A stretch of 64,000 nucleotides of DNA, from the NCBI GenBank assembly GCA_030844895.1, contig CM061233.1:58925468-58989467 (forward strand), given 5' to 3'. Numbering within the stretch: position 1 is the first letter of the stretch; every line of letters begins with the position of its first letter. This document shows, piece by piece, positions 10,589-22,199 of this stretch. The DNA is from Ambrosia x helenae (lineage: Eukaryota > Streptophyta > Magnoliopsida > Asterales > Asteraceae). The translations under genes and the position numbers were made by a program. The notes beneath the pieces are model-generated. The model did not search any database, had not been told where the DNA came from, and worked only from the letters and a program-made list of their open reading frames with translations.

Positions 10589-10718
10589 TCATCCCCCTGT
10601 TGAAAGAATTTTCGTCCCGAAAATTGCCCAAGGCCCAAAAAGGAAGAGACGAAAGAGAAGAAAAATTTTCCGGTTGCCACATCATCCCCCTGTTGAAAGG
10701 AATCTCGACCCGAGATTC
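10589..10718 (-). other. PPT, duplicated LTR-end motif and two hairpins of element 1
   Basis: Next to the LTR end lies the purine tract (minus strand CAACAGGGGGATGA, 10589-10602). A second near-copy of the LTR end plus PPT (TGCCACATCATCCCCC) begins at 10675. Each copy is followed by a hairpin: 10607-10625 with stem AATTTTCG/CGAAAATT and loop TCC, and 10700-10718 with stem GAATCTCG/CGAGATTC and loop ACC. The second hairpin starts at the pol stop codon. Confidence 0.75.
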
Positions 10719-13089
10719 ATTCAGCTTCAGCAGAGACATGCCTTGATTCGAACGCGCGTTTGGGAAATAAATGGGGATACTTAGCCTTCATTTGATCTTC
10801 CCTTTCCCATGTGAACTCCGGTCCACGATCTGAGTTCCAACGGACTTTAACAATGCGGATTTTACTCCGGCGAAGGCTACGGATTTTATAGTCGAGAATT
10901 TCAACCGGTTCCTCCACTATACGCAGACGATCGTCGAGAGGAACAACCAAAGATTCATCCGCCAAACACTTCTTCAGATTAGAGACATGGAAGACATTAT
11001 GAACATTACTGAGTTCAGCTGGCAGATCAAGCCTGTATGCTACCGGTCCAATCCGTTCCAGAATCGCGAACGGTCCTACATACCGAGGATTTAATTTGCC
11101 CCGCTTCCCAAAACGTATAACGCCCTTCCACGGAGATACCTTCAACAAAACTATGTCGCCAACCTCAAACTCCAAAGGCTTGCGACGACGATCGGCATAG
11201 CTCTTTTGACGATCCCGAGCTGCTGCCAAGCGGTTACGGATTTGTACGATCTTCTCGGAAGTCTCGTACACAAGTTCTGGGCCGGTGAGTTGACTCTCAC
11301 CCACCTCGGCCCAACAAAGAGGAGACCGGCATTTCCGCCCGTAAAGAGCCTCGAACGGAGCTGCCTTGATGCTAGAATGGTAACTGTTGTTGTAGGAGAA
11401 TTCCACCAACAGTAGATGACTCTCCCACCCCTTGCCAAAGTCGATCACACATGCCCGAAGCATGTCTTCTAGCGTTTGGATTGTCCGCTCACTTTGACCG
11501 TCAGTTTGCGGATGATACGCTGTGCTCATGTCTAACTGAGTACCCAGAGCCTTATGCAAGGATTTCCAGAAGTTAGAGGCGAACCGAGGATCACGATCAG
11601 AAATAATAGAGACAGGCACCCCGTGCCGAGAGACCACTTCCTTGAGGTATAACCGTGCCAGACGCTCGAGGCCATCGGTATCTTTGATAGCGAGGAAGTG
11701 CGCAGACTTTGTCAACCTATCGACAATTACCCAGATCATGTTACAACCACTGGGCGATTTCGGGAGTTTGGTCACAAAGTCCATCGTAATCCGCTCCCAC
11801 TTCCACTTGGGAATTTCAGGCTGTTGCAGAAGGCCGGATGGCTTTTGGTACTCGACCTTGACCTTGGCACAGGTCAAGCACTTGCTCACGTACGAAGCCA
11901 CGTCCGCCTTCATGTTCGGCCACCAATAAAGTATCTTTAGGTCTTGATACATCTTATCGGAGCCAGGGTGAATAGAGTACCGGGACTTGTGAGCTTCATC
12001 AAGAACGAGCTCCCGCAAGCCCCCAAATAAGGGAACCCAAATACGTTCAGCGAAATAGTGTAACCCATCGGACCTGAGCTCAAGGTGGCTATCAGCACCA
12101 TGCATGGTTTCAGCTTTAAGGTTTTCCTCCTTCAAAGCTTCTTGCTGCGCTGAACGGATTCGATCAGGTAAGCCGGAATGGATGGTGAGCTGAAGAGCTC
12201 GAACACGACGAGGTTTAGCCGTTTCCTTCCTGCTCAAGGCATCTGCGACCACATTCGCCTTGCCAGGATGGTACTTAATAGCGCACTCGTAATCATTAAG
12301 AAGCTTGACCCAGCGACGCTGTCTTATATTCAACACCTTCTGATCAAAGATATGCTGGAGGCTCTTGTGATCGGTGTAAATAGTGCATTTGGTACCGTAC
12401 AAGTAATGCCTCCAAATCTTTAAAGCAAAGACTACCGCACCCAATTCCAGATCATGGGTGGGGTAGTTTTTCTCATGAACTTTGAGCTGTCGAGAAGCAT
12501 AGGCGATGACCTTCTCGCACTGCATCAGTACACAACCGAGACCCCGGATAGAAGCGTCACAATAAACCACAAAATCGTCCGTGCCCTTAGGCAAGGACAA
12601 GATAGGAGCAGAACAGAGTTTAGCCTTTAACATCTGGAAGGCCGACTCCTGCGAATCACCCCAGTCGAACTTCCTGTCCTTCTGAGTAAGCGAGGTGAGG
12701 GGTTGAGCGATCTTCGAAAATCCCTCGATAAAACGACGATAATAACCTGCAAGGCCCAGGAATTGCCGCACCTTAGATGGCGTCTTTGGTGCTTCCCAGT
12801 CTTTAATGGCTTCAATCTTAGCTGGGTCAACGTGAATTCCTTTCTCATTAACAACATGACCAAGGAACTGGACTTCACGCAACCAGAAGCTACACTTAGA
12901 AAACTTGGCGTACAACTGTTCCCGCCTCAGGAGTTCCAAAACAAGACGCAAGTGTTCCTGGTGGTCCACCTCGTTCTTGGAATAGACTAGAATATCATCA
13001 ATGAAAACAATCACGAACTTATCAAGATAAGGCTTACAAACACGGTTCATCAGATCCAAAAGGCATGACCAGGAATTCAAAATGGCCAT
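10717..13089 (-). pseudogene. gag-pol: Pol, downstream part: RT end, RNase H, integrase, chromodomain
   Basis: This 790-codon frame carries the downstream half of the polyprotein that copies and integrates the element. The RT active-site motif FIDD is at residues 29-32. RNase H starts near residue 175 (VVYCDAS). The integrase HHCC zinc finger and the D,D,E core follow (ITMDFV, IISDRD, SERTIQ). The C-terminal stretch RIVKVRW...WEREDQMK resembles a chromodomain that would steer integration to modified chromatin. Its first ~10 residues are out of frame because a 29-bp deletion at 13057/13058 fuses two frames. Compared with elements 2 and 3 it also lacks five residues (EEIKV) just before DDRLRIVEEP. 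Confidence 0.9.
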
Positions 13090-15364
13090 AGCGAGTTCGA
13101 AAGGCGGTCTTCGGAATGTCAGCTTCTTGAACCCTCAACTGATGGTACCCCGACCTCAAATCAATCTTCGAATAGAAACTAGAACCCTGAAGCTGGTCAA
13201 ACAAGTCATCGATGCGAGGAAGAGGATAACGATTCTTGATGGTAAACTTGTTCAATTCCCGGTAGTCGATACACATCCGTAGGCTTCCGTCCTTCTTCTT
13301 GACAAACAAAATAGGGGCTCCCCACGGGGACGAACTAGGTCGAATGAAACCCTTCTCTAACAGCTCCTGCAACTGGTTTGACAACTCCTGCATCTTGGGA
13401 GGTGCAAGCCGATATGGGGCTCGGGCAATAGGGGCCGCACCTGGAGCAAGTTCAATACCAAATTCGACCTGACGATAAGGCGGAAGACCAGGTAAGTCTT
13501 CAGGAAATACATCGGGAAAGTCACGGACAACAGGAATATCTTCAATCTTCTTCTCTTCTTCAGACGAAACCGAAACGAGTGCCAGAATGGCAGAATATCC
13601 CTTCCGAAGATACTTATAGGCTTTCATACACGAAATGATACTCAACGGGACCCCGCTCTTCTCACCGTGCACCAACAGAATTTCTCCATCAGGGAGAGGT
13701 AGTCGAATGACTTTATCAAAACAAACGATCTCAGCATGATACAGAGACAACCAATCCATACCCACGACAACATCGAAACTACCCAAGGACACCGGCATAA
13801 GATCAATAGGGAAGGAATAACCCGACAACTCAAGGTGACACTCCCTAAGGACGTGCGTCGCCTCGACTTTCTTACCATCAGCCAATTCTATCAAGTACAT
13901 AGCCTCTAAAGGTGTAGGTACCCTATCAAGCAATTGACTAAACCCAAGAGATATAAAACTCTTATCGGCACCAGAATCGAATAAAACCGTAGCATAGCGA
14001 TTATCGAGAAGAAACGTACCAGTAACAGTGTCAGGATCCTGTCGAGCCCCGCTCGAACCAATCACGAAGGCGCGAGCATTCCTGCCTCCGCCCCCATTGT
14101 TTCCATTACCCGACCCGTTCTTCCCAGCCTCGCCCTGCTTCAACTTGGGGCATTCACGCTTGTAGTGACCAAGTTCACCACAATTGTAGCACCCCTGTTT
14201 GCCCTGGTTTCCCTGGGGAGCAGCAACAGGAGGAGCCGGAGTAGGTGTAGCAGGTGGGTTCCGGTTACCCTGAAGATTAACCCTGCATTCCTTTGCCTGG
14301 TGTCCAAGCTTATGGCACCTGTGGCAGCGGTTCCGGTCCTCGCAACGACCGTTGTGGTGAAACCCACACCGGTCACATTTTGGCAGTTTCCCAGTATAAC
14401 CCCCCGGTTTTTGTTCAGACGACGATCCCCCAGTATCAGACTTCCTCACCTGTTGAGGCTGAGCCGAGCTCGATCCTTTCCCCACAGCTTCCCACTTCCG
14501 CTTGTTACTATCAGGAGCCTTCACAGTAGCGCCTCGAGGAGGCAAGACCCCTTCAGCCACCTTCATGTTGGTCAGCCTGTGAGCCGACCGAACCACCTCA
14601 GAATAAACAGTGAGATTACCCGCAGCAACCAACCCTGCAATCTCCGGTACCAACCCAGCGACATAATGTTCAATCCTTCGGTATTCGGGTGCGTGCAGAT
14701 CAGGGCACAACACCGCCAACTCGTTGTGCCTAGCAGTGTAAGCTTCAATCTCGGACCCCACCATCTTATGATTCGAGACTTCGTGCTCAAGTTTCGGGAT
14801 TTCATCCCTCGGGCAGTACTCGTTTTTCAGCAACTGAATGAACTCCGCCCAGGGCATAGCGTGGGCTTCCCCAATACCCATAGTCTGGGTGGTGGAGTTC
14901 CACCAAGTCAGAGCTTGACCCTCCAGGGTCGCAGAAGCATATTTCACCCGGTCGCCTTCCGGGCAGCTGCACATCGAGAAAACCGATTCAATTTTCTCCA
15001 ACCAGCGGAGCAGTCCCACTGCCCCTTCAGTGCCACTAAAGTTGTGGGGCTTGCAATCCATAAACTTTTTGTAAGAGCACTGGGGTGGAGGGGGATTGAC
15101 AGCACCACCTGGGACAGACACACGGTGAAAATCAAGAAAAGATACAGTACCCCAGAACAAGGTAAAATAGGTGAGAATCGACGTACCACCCATAGCATTA
15201 TGAGCGGCTTGGAATGCAGCCAGAGCAATATTCACGTGCTGCTGCATCAGGTTATCCAACTCCGCTTGGGTCATATTAATGTTCCCACGGCCACTGCCGC
15301 CACCGCGGCCGCCAGCACGACCGCCAGCACGGCCGCCTCTGCGACCTCCACGAGCTCCCGACAT
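13034..15364 (-). pseudogene. gag-pol: Gag, protease and 5' part of RT, element 1
   Basis: The frame starts at the ATG at 15364 with an RGG-rich tail (residues 1-28). Capsid-like gag covers about 88-290. Zinc-binding motifs CDRCGFHHNGRC (330-341), CHRC...C (347-360) and CYNC...C (392-405) follow. Protease has DSGADKS at 463-469, and RT begins near 650 with KIDLRSGYHQ at 733-742. Residues 61-86 are the translation of a 78-nt intron-like segment (15109-15186) with GT...AG borders that here contains no stop. The frame ends out of register just after VMPFG, at the 29-bp deletion in the RT core. Gag and protease could still be made; RT is inactivated. Confidence 0.92.
15109..15186 (-). other. Intron-like segment in gag, in frame and stop-free
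   Basis: Minus-strand borders GGTG/GTACGT and CTGTCCCAG/GTGG align exactly with the 82-nt introns of elements 2 and 3. Here the length is 78 nt, a multiple of three, so spliced and unspliced RNAs both keep the frame. Confidence 0.65.
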
Positions 15365-15967
15365 CTTCTGTCACAACATGAAACAAAAGATTTAGGCTTG
15401 CCCGTGGTATAACCCATTTGGAATTTCAAGGAACTAGACCGAGCCCAGTTCGGGTCCATCCGTTCAAGCCCAAAGTCCGCCAGGGATCCCATGCATCACA
15501 GTTTATGATCTCGTGTGCACCCGACATGATAAACTGATCTACATGGTCCTCCAGGCGCGCTTTAAGTTTGAAGTTCAAGTCACCGAAAACTAGCGCCCAA
15601 TCATGGTATTATCATAAGTACAAGTACAAGACAGTATGCATAAGAACGAGCGTGTTCATTAGGGCATAGAAGGGAGATGTCCAAATCCCTGGACAGATCT
15701 CAAGAGTACGCCGAAGCTACCCCAATGTACACCGCCGTTAAGAAAGTTCAATAGTGTATCGTTCGCCATCGAATCATAATAAGGATGAGTCAAGAAATAG
15801 GATGATAAAGAGTAAATAGATGATGTAGCGTAGAAGATGACGACACCGACACCCCGACAAGTCATATTGTTACCCACTTGTTAAGACTCTACTAATTGTG
15901 ACCGTCTAGTGTGTGCGACTCAGTTATAGACTAGACTCTACATGCAGTCCTAGTTCACTATAACCGT
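15365..15967 (-). other. 5' leader of element 1 between PBS and gag
   Basis: Untranslated leader of about 600 nt. No gene is seen; the ORF at 15659-15877 is not conserved in elements 2 and 3. Confidence 0.6.
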
Positions 15968-15981
15968 TGGCTCTGATACCA
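15968..15981 (-). other. Primer binding site (initiator tRNA-Met), element 1
   Basis: Minus strand TGGTATCAGAGCCA, complementary to the 3' end of plant initiator tRNA-Met, 3 nt from the 5' LTR (15985). Identical sites occur in elements 2 and 3. Confidence 0.95.
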
Positions 15982-15984
15982 ATC

Positions 15985-18657
15985 TGTCACACCCTCAAAT
16001 TCCACGTGCGGGGTTTTACCGCGAGGCGCGTGACACACCAGGATCTCAGTCAACGATCACAATAAACATACAACATACATGCATTCATAAATATATTTAA
16101 AACCAAAATATCATGCTTTGAGCCGTAAACCAGCAGCGGAAGCATTCTTGTTTACAACCAAAAGACATATCATTGTTTACAAAACATTGTTTAATATGCT
16201 TCAAAATATTAGACGCTGTGCATGACTCCGTGCGCCTAGCCCATTGACTGCTACCTTAGCGACCTGAGAAAACATGCCAAAAATGTCAACATATAATGCT
16301 GGTGAGTTCACAGGTTTTCTTTTATAAAAGTATTGTCACAAGTTCACAAAGATCATTTCCGTTAATACTATGTCATAAGAACGTTAGCTAGACGTTAAGT
16401 GTTTTTACTACTACGGTTGGGAACCCATTACTAAACATGAACCAAAAGATGATACCACCCCAGACGACTGGGCTACCGATGCCTCGGTAACCCGATAGGT
16501 AGAGACAATATGCACCCGCCCGGCCCCGCCGTCAAGTGGGGCTTGTGAGGCCCAATAGATCTATCCACATTTCCCCCGTTGTGCGTTCCAGCACATTCAT
16601 GGTTTCCCCCTGGGACTTTCCATAAAAGCCGTATAGTAACATAAAGTGCCCATAGTATAACATGACCTTTAAATAGTTTGTACAAAGCATGTTTCTCCCC
16701 CGAAAGCAAGACAGTAAAAGTGGGGCTGTGAAACTCACCTCGGATTGCGTTACTTGAAAACAGTTAAGTAATTATGTTATGATAGCCCCAAATAGCGGCG
16801 ACCTATCATAAGATGTGTATAAGTATCCGGACTAACAACCCGCAGGTTAACCAGTCCCCGAATGTCCAGACCGTGACCATAACGTTTGAAAACATCTTTA
16901 ACTGTTAAACCGACCGTGCCAGACAAGACCCGACGTCCCATTGGTGACCCGACGTCCCACGTGTTAGGTAAATACAAGACATCATGCAACATGTGCAATT
17001 AAACACTTAATACGCGCAATAGTTCACCTAGTCTAGCATAATGTCCGATTAACGCATAATCAGGTCCGAACACGTCTTACTAAGTCATTGGGGGCATCCC
17101 GGGGTTCCTATCATGTTCCTAGGTGTCAAATCATGTTCCGGGATGTCAAAACGCGTTCACGACAGCAGTACATGCGATTAGGAAAGTCACACGCGAGTAG
17201 CTTCAGCCTATTGGCGATTAGGGGCCCAATCGCCTGATATATCAGGCGATTAGGGTCCTAATCGCCTTCATGCATGCCTAATCGCCTTCAGCATCAGGCG
17301 ATTAGGATTCCTAATCGCCTGCTGCTGCTGTGTAACGGATTTTCGCGCGCTTAACCCTTTAAATCAGATCCGAAACATGCAACAACACCCAATATCAAAC
17401 CTAAATCATTTACCAACCCATTCCAAGCAAAAACCCCCCAACATATCACTGATCTAACATGTTCTAAGCAATTATTTCCTAAAATGGCAAAGTACTAGAT
17501 TTCACCAACCAACCTTATCTTTCCTTAAATGGAAACAATCAGATTTCAATCTCTACAAACTTGCAAATCATCAAACCTCTGATCTAACATCTTCCTAGTA
17601 TGAATTCTAACAACATTGCATCAACAATCATACCATAATCATCCTAAATCTTCAAGAACATTCAAATGGGTCAAAATACACATTTTCATCAAAACACAAC
17701 AATAATGGCTCAAACTCTAAGATAACCTTCCTAATAATCTCTACATAACAGAAGTACAATCATATCATGGAAACAATCATGTTATAATCACCAAGAAGAC
17801 CAACATTTGCATGTAAACTTCACATATAACAAGCATTAAGGTGTAGACTTGGTTTAGAACTCTTTTGAAAGGTTTTTAAAGACACAAACTTAGTAAAACA
17901 AGGTCTGGACCTTTGGGGAACCAAAATAACAACTTTACAAAGGTTAGGGATGAAGAACACACCTTGGATTTTGTTAAAGAAAGGTGTGTGGGCTTGGAGA
18001 TGGTGATTTTTGTAGCAAAATGAGTTCCAGAGGTGTTTCAAGGTGTGTGGGTGGCTTGGGATCAGCTAGGGTTGTTCTAGAGGTGTTTGGGGAGTTAAGG
18101 GTTCTATTTATAGGTGCTTTGACCCGGACTCTGCAGTATAGGCGATTAGCAGTCCATTTCATGCGATTGGGGGCCTAATCGCATGCTACATCAGGCGATT
18201 AGGTCCCAATCGCCTGCTATCAACCACCTACTCGCCTATATATAGGCGATTAGGCCCTTTTCCAGATCCTAATCGCCTGAAACCCTCCAAGCTGGGTTTT
18301 CGGCGCGTTAAACGCTATTTAACACATATAAACACGTATTCACATACCGATAAGTCACATAATGATTCCAAACATATAATGCATGATAACTAACACGTTT
18401 ACATCCGTTCACCAATTCCCGGAACTCGAGACTCGTGTGTGCATTAAACCCGGCGATTCCACGAATCACCAATCCTTGTACACATGGTTATGGACCGACT
18501 CCCGATGACCCCGCGGATCATCGTAACGACTCCCGATGATTCCCAGAATCATCATACCGACTCGACTGACTCCATTAAGTACGTAATATGCATGACTCGC
18601 TAAGGTAGACTTACTAGTTTAGTCAACGTTACTAACCTGAGTTTGCCGGGTGTCACA
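15985..18657 (-). repeat. Right (5') LTR of element 1
   Basis: Begins TGTCACACCC, ends GGGTGTCACA; 16 bp longer than the left LTR, mainly from one extra inverted-motif unit near 17295. It retains the TATA box (18105-18112), so it could drive transcription. Confidence 0.95.
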
Positions 18658-18662
18658 AAAAT

Positions 18663-19148
18663 TCTTTGCAAAAACAAGAAAGAATATTTTAAAAATAATT
18701 TTATATTGTCAGTAATAACCGAAAATAGTCGTAACCAAATTAACCAATCAGTTATAGTTAAGATATGGCCGAACTCGAACCATTCCATTATGGTTTTCCC
18801 TATTTCCATAACCGAAATCAAGCTGATAGTTATTTATTTATGTGTTTTTCATGTATTTTGTGTGCATTTTCATGGTTTTTTTCATATAAATCCATGTATT
18901 TAAAATATATTTTTATGTATTCCCTGGGTATTTGATGTGTTCTTCATGTATTTGTATTCTTGAAAAATGTTCAAAACACTTTAGTAACTATTTTAAGTTT
19001 ATAATTTTGTCTAAGATTTATTTTAATAGATAACCAAACATAACCATACTGATAACTGACATATTATCCAAAGCGACTTAACTGATCGGTTTCAATCATG
19101 TGTTAAAACCAAACCGAACCGAACCAACATTTTCTCACCTCTACTGCA
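18663..19148. mobile_element. Truncated hAT-like terminus
   Basis: The right end ...ACATTTTCTCACCTCTA (to ~19141) is the complement of a TAGAGGTGAGAAAA-type hAT terminus. Just inside are repeated AACCGAACCGAACC and AACCGAAA/TAACCAA motifs, typical subterminal sequence. The opposite end is missing, probably lost before or with the CACTA disruption. No transposase is seen. Confidence 0.45.
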
Positions 19149-20532
19149 AGTTTAGTGGTTTCTTAACCCATTAACACCTTTCTAGCTTTCCTCTCTATTT
19201 TACAATTTAGTCAAACTAAATATTCCATTTTTTTCAAATGTCTCTCCCAAAATTAGTTATCTAGCATAGTGGTCCTCCTCTTTGGGCGTATAGGCTTATA
19301 CTGAGAGTACCAAAGTGTTCTTTCTTTTCATTTTTTTTTCAAACCTATATATATATATATATATTATCGTTTTAACAAAGTTTAAAAAAGATTCGATTCT
19401 TTTTTAAAGTAAAAAATTTTTAAAAAATTTATTGTGTTAGTATATGTCACGTATCATATGGTATAGTATAGTACACCTATAAACCTATACAAGATCTATA
19501 CGGGATCTATACTACACATATCAATTTGTACGAGGTTTATGCGGCTAGTATATGCCTATAAGAAGTCTATACGTGGGACCTATACACCTAGTATAGACCT
19601 AACGTGGCATGTAGGTTCGTCGCCATACAAGATCTGACAATCAGTCTTTGTTGGAGATTGAAAAACTATACTCTTAGTATAGATCTATACGAGACGTATA
19701 TAGGGTGGGCAAATAAGAGGAAGGGTGTCTAAATATCAACACCTTTAATAATAAATCACTCAATGTTGAATAGCTTTGAGTAACCATTAAATCAATAAAT
19801 CATCAATTATTAAGTTTTTTTTATCAAGTTTAATAAAATATACAATTAAGTTATTTTATTTAATTAATTTTTGTTTTTTAATACCAAACATAGTTTAGTA
19901 AATTTACATGAATTTAACGAGACAATTTAACGACACTAGCTTGTACGAATCATCCATGTTATGACAATGCAACTATTGAGCCCACTCGTGAACATTTTTC
20001 AAATCATCGGAACCAACTGTGTAACTTTGAAACCCTGATTATCAATTGTGCAATGTCAACAAACCACATGGACCAATCGAACAGTTAACTCTTAAAATGT
20101 TTTAGTAAAACCCTTAGCAAAATCCCTAATTAAATAATCCAGCTCGACTCTTTCTACTTAAATTTAGTTAAAATAAATACATATTTATAAATTCTACTTT
20201 GAAGCCATACTTGGTTAATCAAAGTCAAACTTGATAAAACACAATCAATTTTGGTTATTAGTTCATATAATCCATCAAATCTACTAAATTAACTCCAAAT
20301 ATGACCCAATGAGGCATCTACTCAGTAAAAGAAAATGACTCATTCATTAAGAACTCCATCATTTGTGGTCAAATATGCCTCGTATAGATCTATATTGGGC
20401 ATATAGGCCTATACGTGGGCTATACATGGGAAATGTATACAGATTGGGGTCAATCCTGATATATTTAGGGAAATTATGTGAATTAAGGTTAAGATAGGTG
20501 GTCGTTACTTATTTATTAGTGCCAATTAGATC
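19149..20532. other. AT-rich intergenic DNA
   Basis: No gene. It contains a short (TA)n run at about 19345-19364. Two patches rich in TATAGATCTATAC/CCTATACGTGG-type words (19440-19700 and 20375-20445) look like remnants of one repeat. Confidence 0.5.
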
Positions 20533-20897
20533 TGATGGGTAACATTCGAATCGGCTTATTGAAAATTTGAATCAAACCAAGCTTAAACGAGCTCAAGGCC
20601 AAGATTGAGCTTTATTGAGTCTCAATGGGTAAAACTCGAATTGGCTCATTAAAAATCGAATTGAACCAAGCTTCAATGAGCTTAAGGCCAAGATCGAGCT
20701 ATTATTGAGTCTCAATGGGTGAAATTTGAATCGGCTCATTAAAAATTCGAATCTAACCAAGTTTAAATAAGCTTGAGGCCATGATCGAGCTTTTATTGAG
20801 TCTCAATGGGTAAAATTCGAATCGGCTCATTAAAAGTTCGAATCAAACCAAGCTTAGATGAGCTTATGGCCGTGATCGAGCTTTTATTGAGTCTATT
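20533..20897. repeat. ~92-bp tandem repeat, about four copies
   Basis: The unit contains CAATGGGTAAAATTCGAATC, a GGCTCATTAAAA block, AACCAAGCTT and GATCGAGCTTTTATTGAG. Copies begin near 20533, 20617, 20712 and 20804 and differ at about 10-15% of positions. No ORF. Confidence 0.8.
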
Positions 20898-21600
20898 TGC
20901 TGACATGACATTCAATGTATAACATCACATATTTTCCCCAGTTTTTTTGAATTAATAAAATCACCACTTTACCTATCTTATACTTCTTTTGTACAAGTAT
21001 AACCATGGCTAAATTTTTATATTATTTCAAAACATTCTTATATATTTCGAATATTTTAAAGTTGGTATAAATTTAAACAAATACAAAATTTCCTCAATAA
21101 ACTATCTATTTTAACCTTTTTAGTTATTTTATTATTTATAATAATAATAATAATAATATTTCTAATAACAAACGAACCATCACCAAATTGGCTACAATTG
21201 TGGAAGAGAATTGAACAAATTGCATCCTATTCGAGATCAACCTGTTGATCTGTCCTTACCTGCACAAAAAGTTCCTCAAAACATTAATATAAATAGGTTA
21301 AATAATATAAACGTTTGAAATTTTTGATTCCTTATATTAATATAGATCTCCCTATCAATAACACATTATAATCCATAAACCACTTAACATTTTTCTAGTG
21401 ATCCTCCAATCTCGGTCAACAACTGGTCATCCACTAATCTTGCTAATTTAATTGGTCATCCACCAATCTAGCTTATTCCTTGCTTGGAGCCAATTCCTCT
21501 TGCATATAACTTGGGATATTATATTATTTTGATCATCACTGTATAAAGAAACACAAAATTATTTTGCTATATACTAAATCTTTAACCTGGTCTCCTAACC
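20898..21600. other. AT-rich intergenic DNA, nothing recognised
   Basis: Low complexity, including an (AAT)n run near 21137. No convincing ORF or terminal repeat. Confidence 0.5.
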
Positions 21601-21830
21601 CCTCTATAAATTAAACCTCCCCCACCCTTCGTTTTTCACCCCATCGCAAATACATAATCGACTACCTGGCATCAAACCGTTTCGCTCTGTTTTGGAAATT
21701 AAGTCTTCGAATATCGAACCTGACCACCCGTTAGCTCGCTCCTGTTCGTCGCTGCTAGTCGCTGGAACTGGACCGTTTTTCTTTCTATCGCTTCATGCCT
21801 TGCATCTGGTATGTTATATTGCATTACAGT
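21601..21830 (+). promoter_or_regulatory. Promoter-like stretch with possible 5' exon
   Basis: CTCTATAAATTAAACC at about 21603 is followed by a pyrimidine-rich and then GC-balanced 170-bp stretch ending CTGGTATGTTATATT, which resembles a short noncoding first exon and a GT donor at about 21809. No downstream exon is recognised before the RT gene on the other strand. Weak evidence. Confidence 0.3.
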
Positions 21831-22199
21831 CTTATGTTTGGTCGACTATTAGTGGGTTTTATATTTCTTAATAAAATTTCGAAATCAAGTAGTATTTATT
21901 TGATGGAGTTGATTAATGGCGGGACTTTGGTTTGGTAATAATATATGGGGATGAAGGTATTGGTTGTCAATTTTGCTTCAGGTTTAAAAAAAAAAGTCGA
22001 TCACTTGTTATAATGAATTTGTGGCTTAAAAAGAATTGGCTTCGACCCTTGGGTCAACCGGATTCTTTGTTTATTTTTATTATTATTATTAATTTTTTTA
22101 AAATCATATCTTTTGGCTTTGTGACTTTGAAATATGAACATTGTAATTTTTTTTTAGCTTGGAAAGGGGATGGTGACTCATTAAAACAGAATACGGAAG

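Larger units (their letters stand above)
7932..18657 (-). mobile_element. Gypsy LTR retrotransposon, Tekay-type chromovirus, element 1
   Basis: A complete element of 10,726 bp with 2.66-2.67-kb LTRs (7932-10588; 15985-18657), perfect TSD AAAAT (7927-7931 and 18658-18662), PBS for initiator tRNA-Met and a PPT. The order gag, protease, RT, RNase H, integrase is that of Ty3/Gypsy, and the chromodomain-like C-terminus fits the Tekay clade (clade call from memory). It is inserted in the CACTA terminus. LTRs differ at roughly 15-20 positions plus a few small indels by eye (under 1%), so insertion is fairly recent, but pol carries a 29-bp deletion and is dead. Confidence 0.95.

Noticed and set aside
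14165..15412. 415-codon plus-strand ORF
   Set aside because: It lies antisense to gag of element 1, has the composition of a shadow frame and is not maintained in elements 2 or 3.
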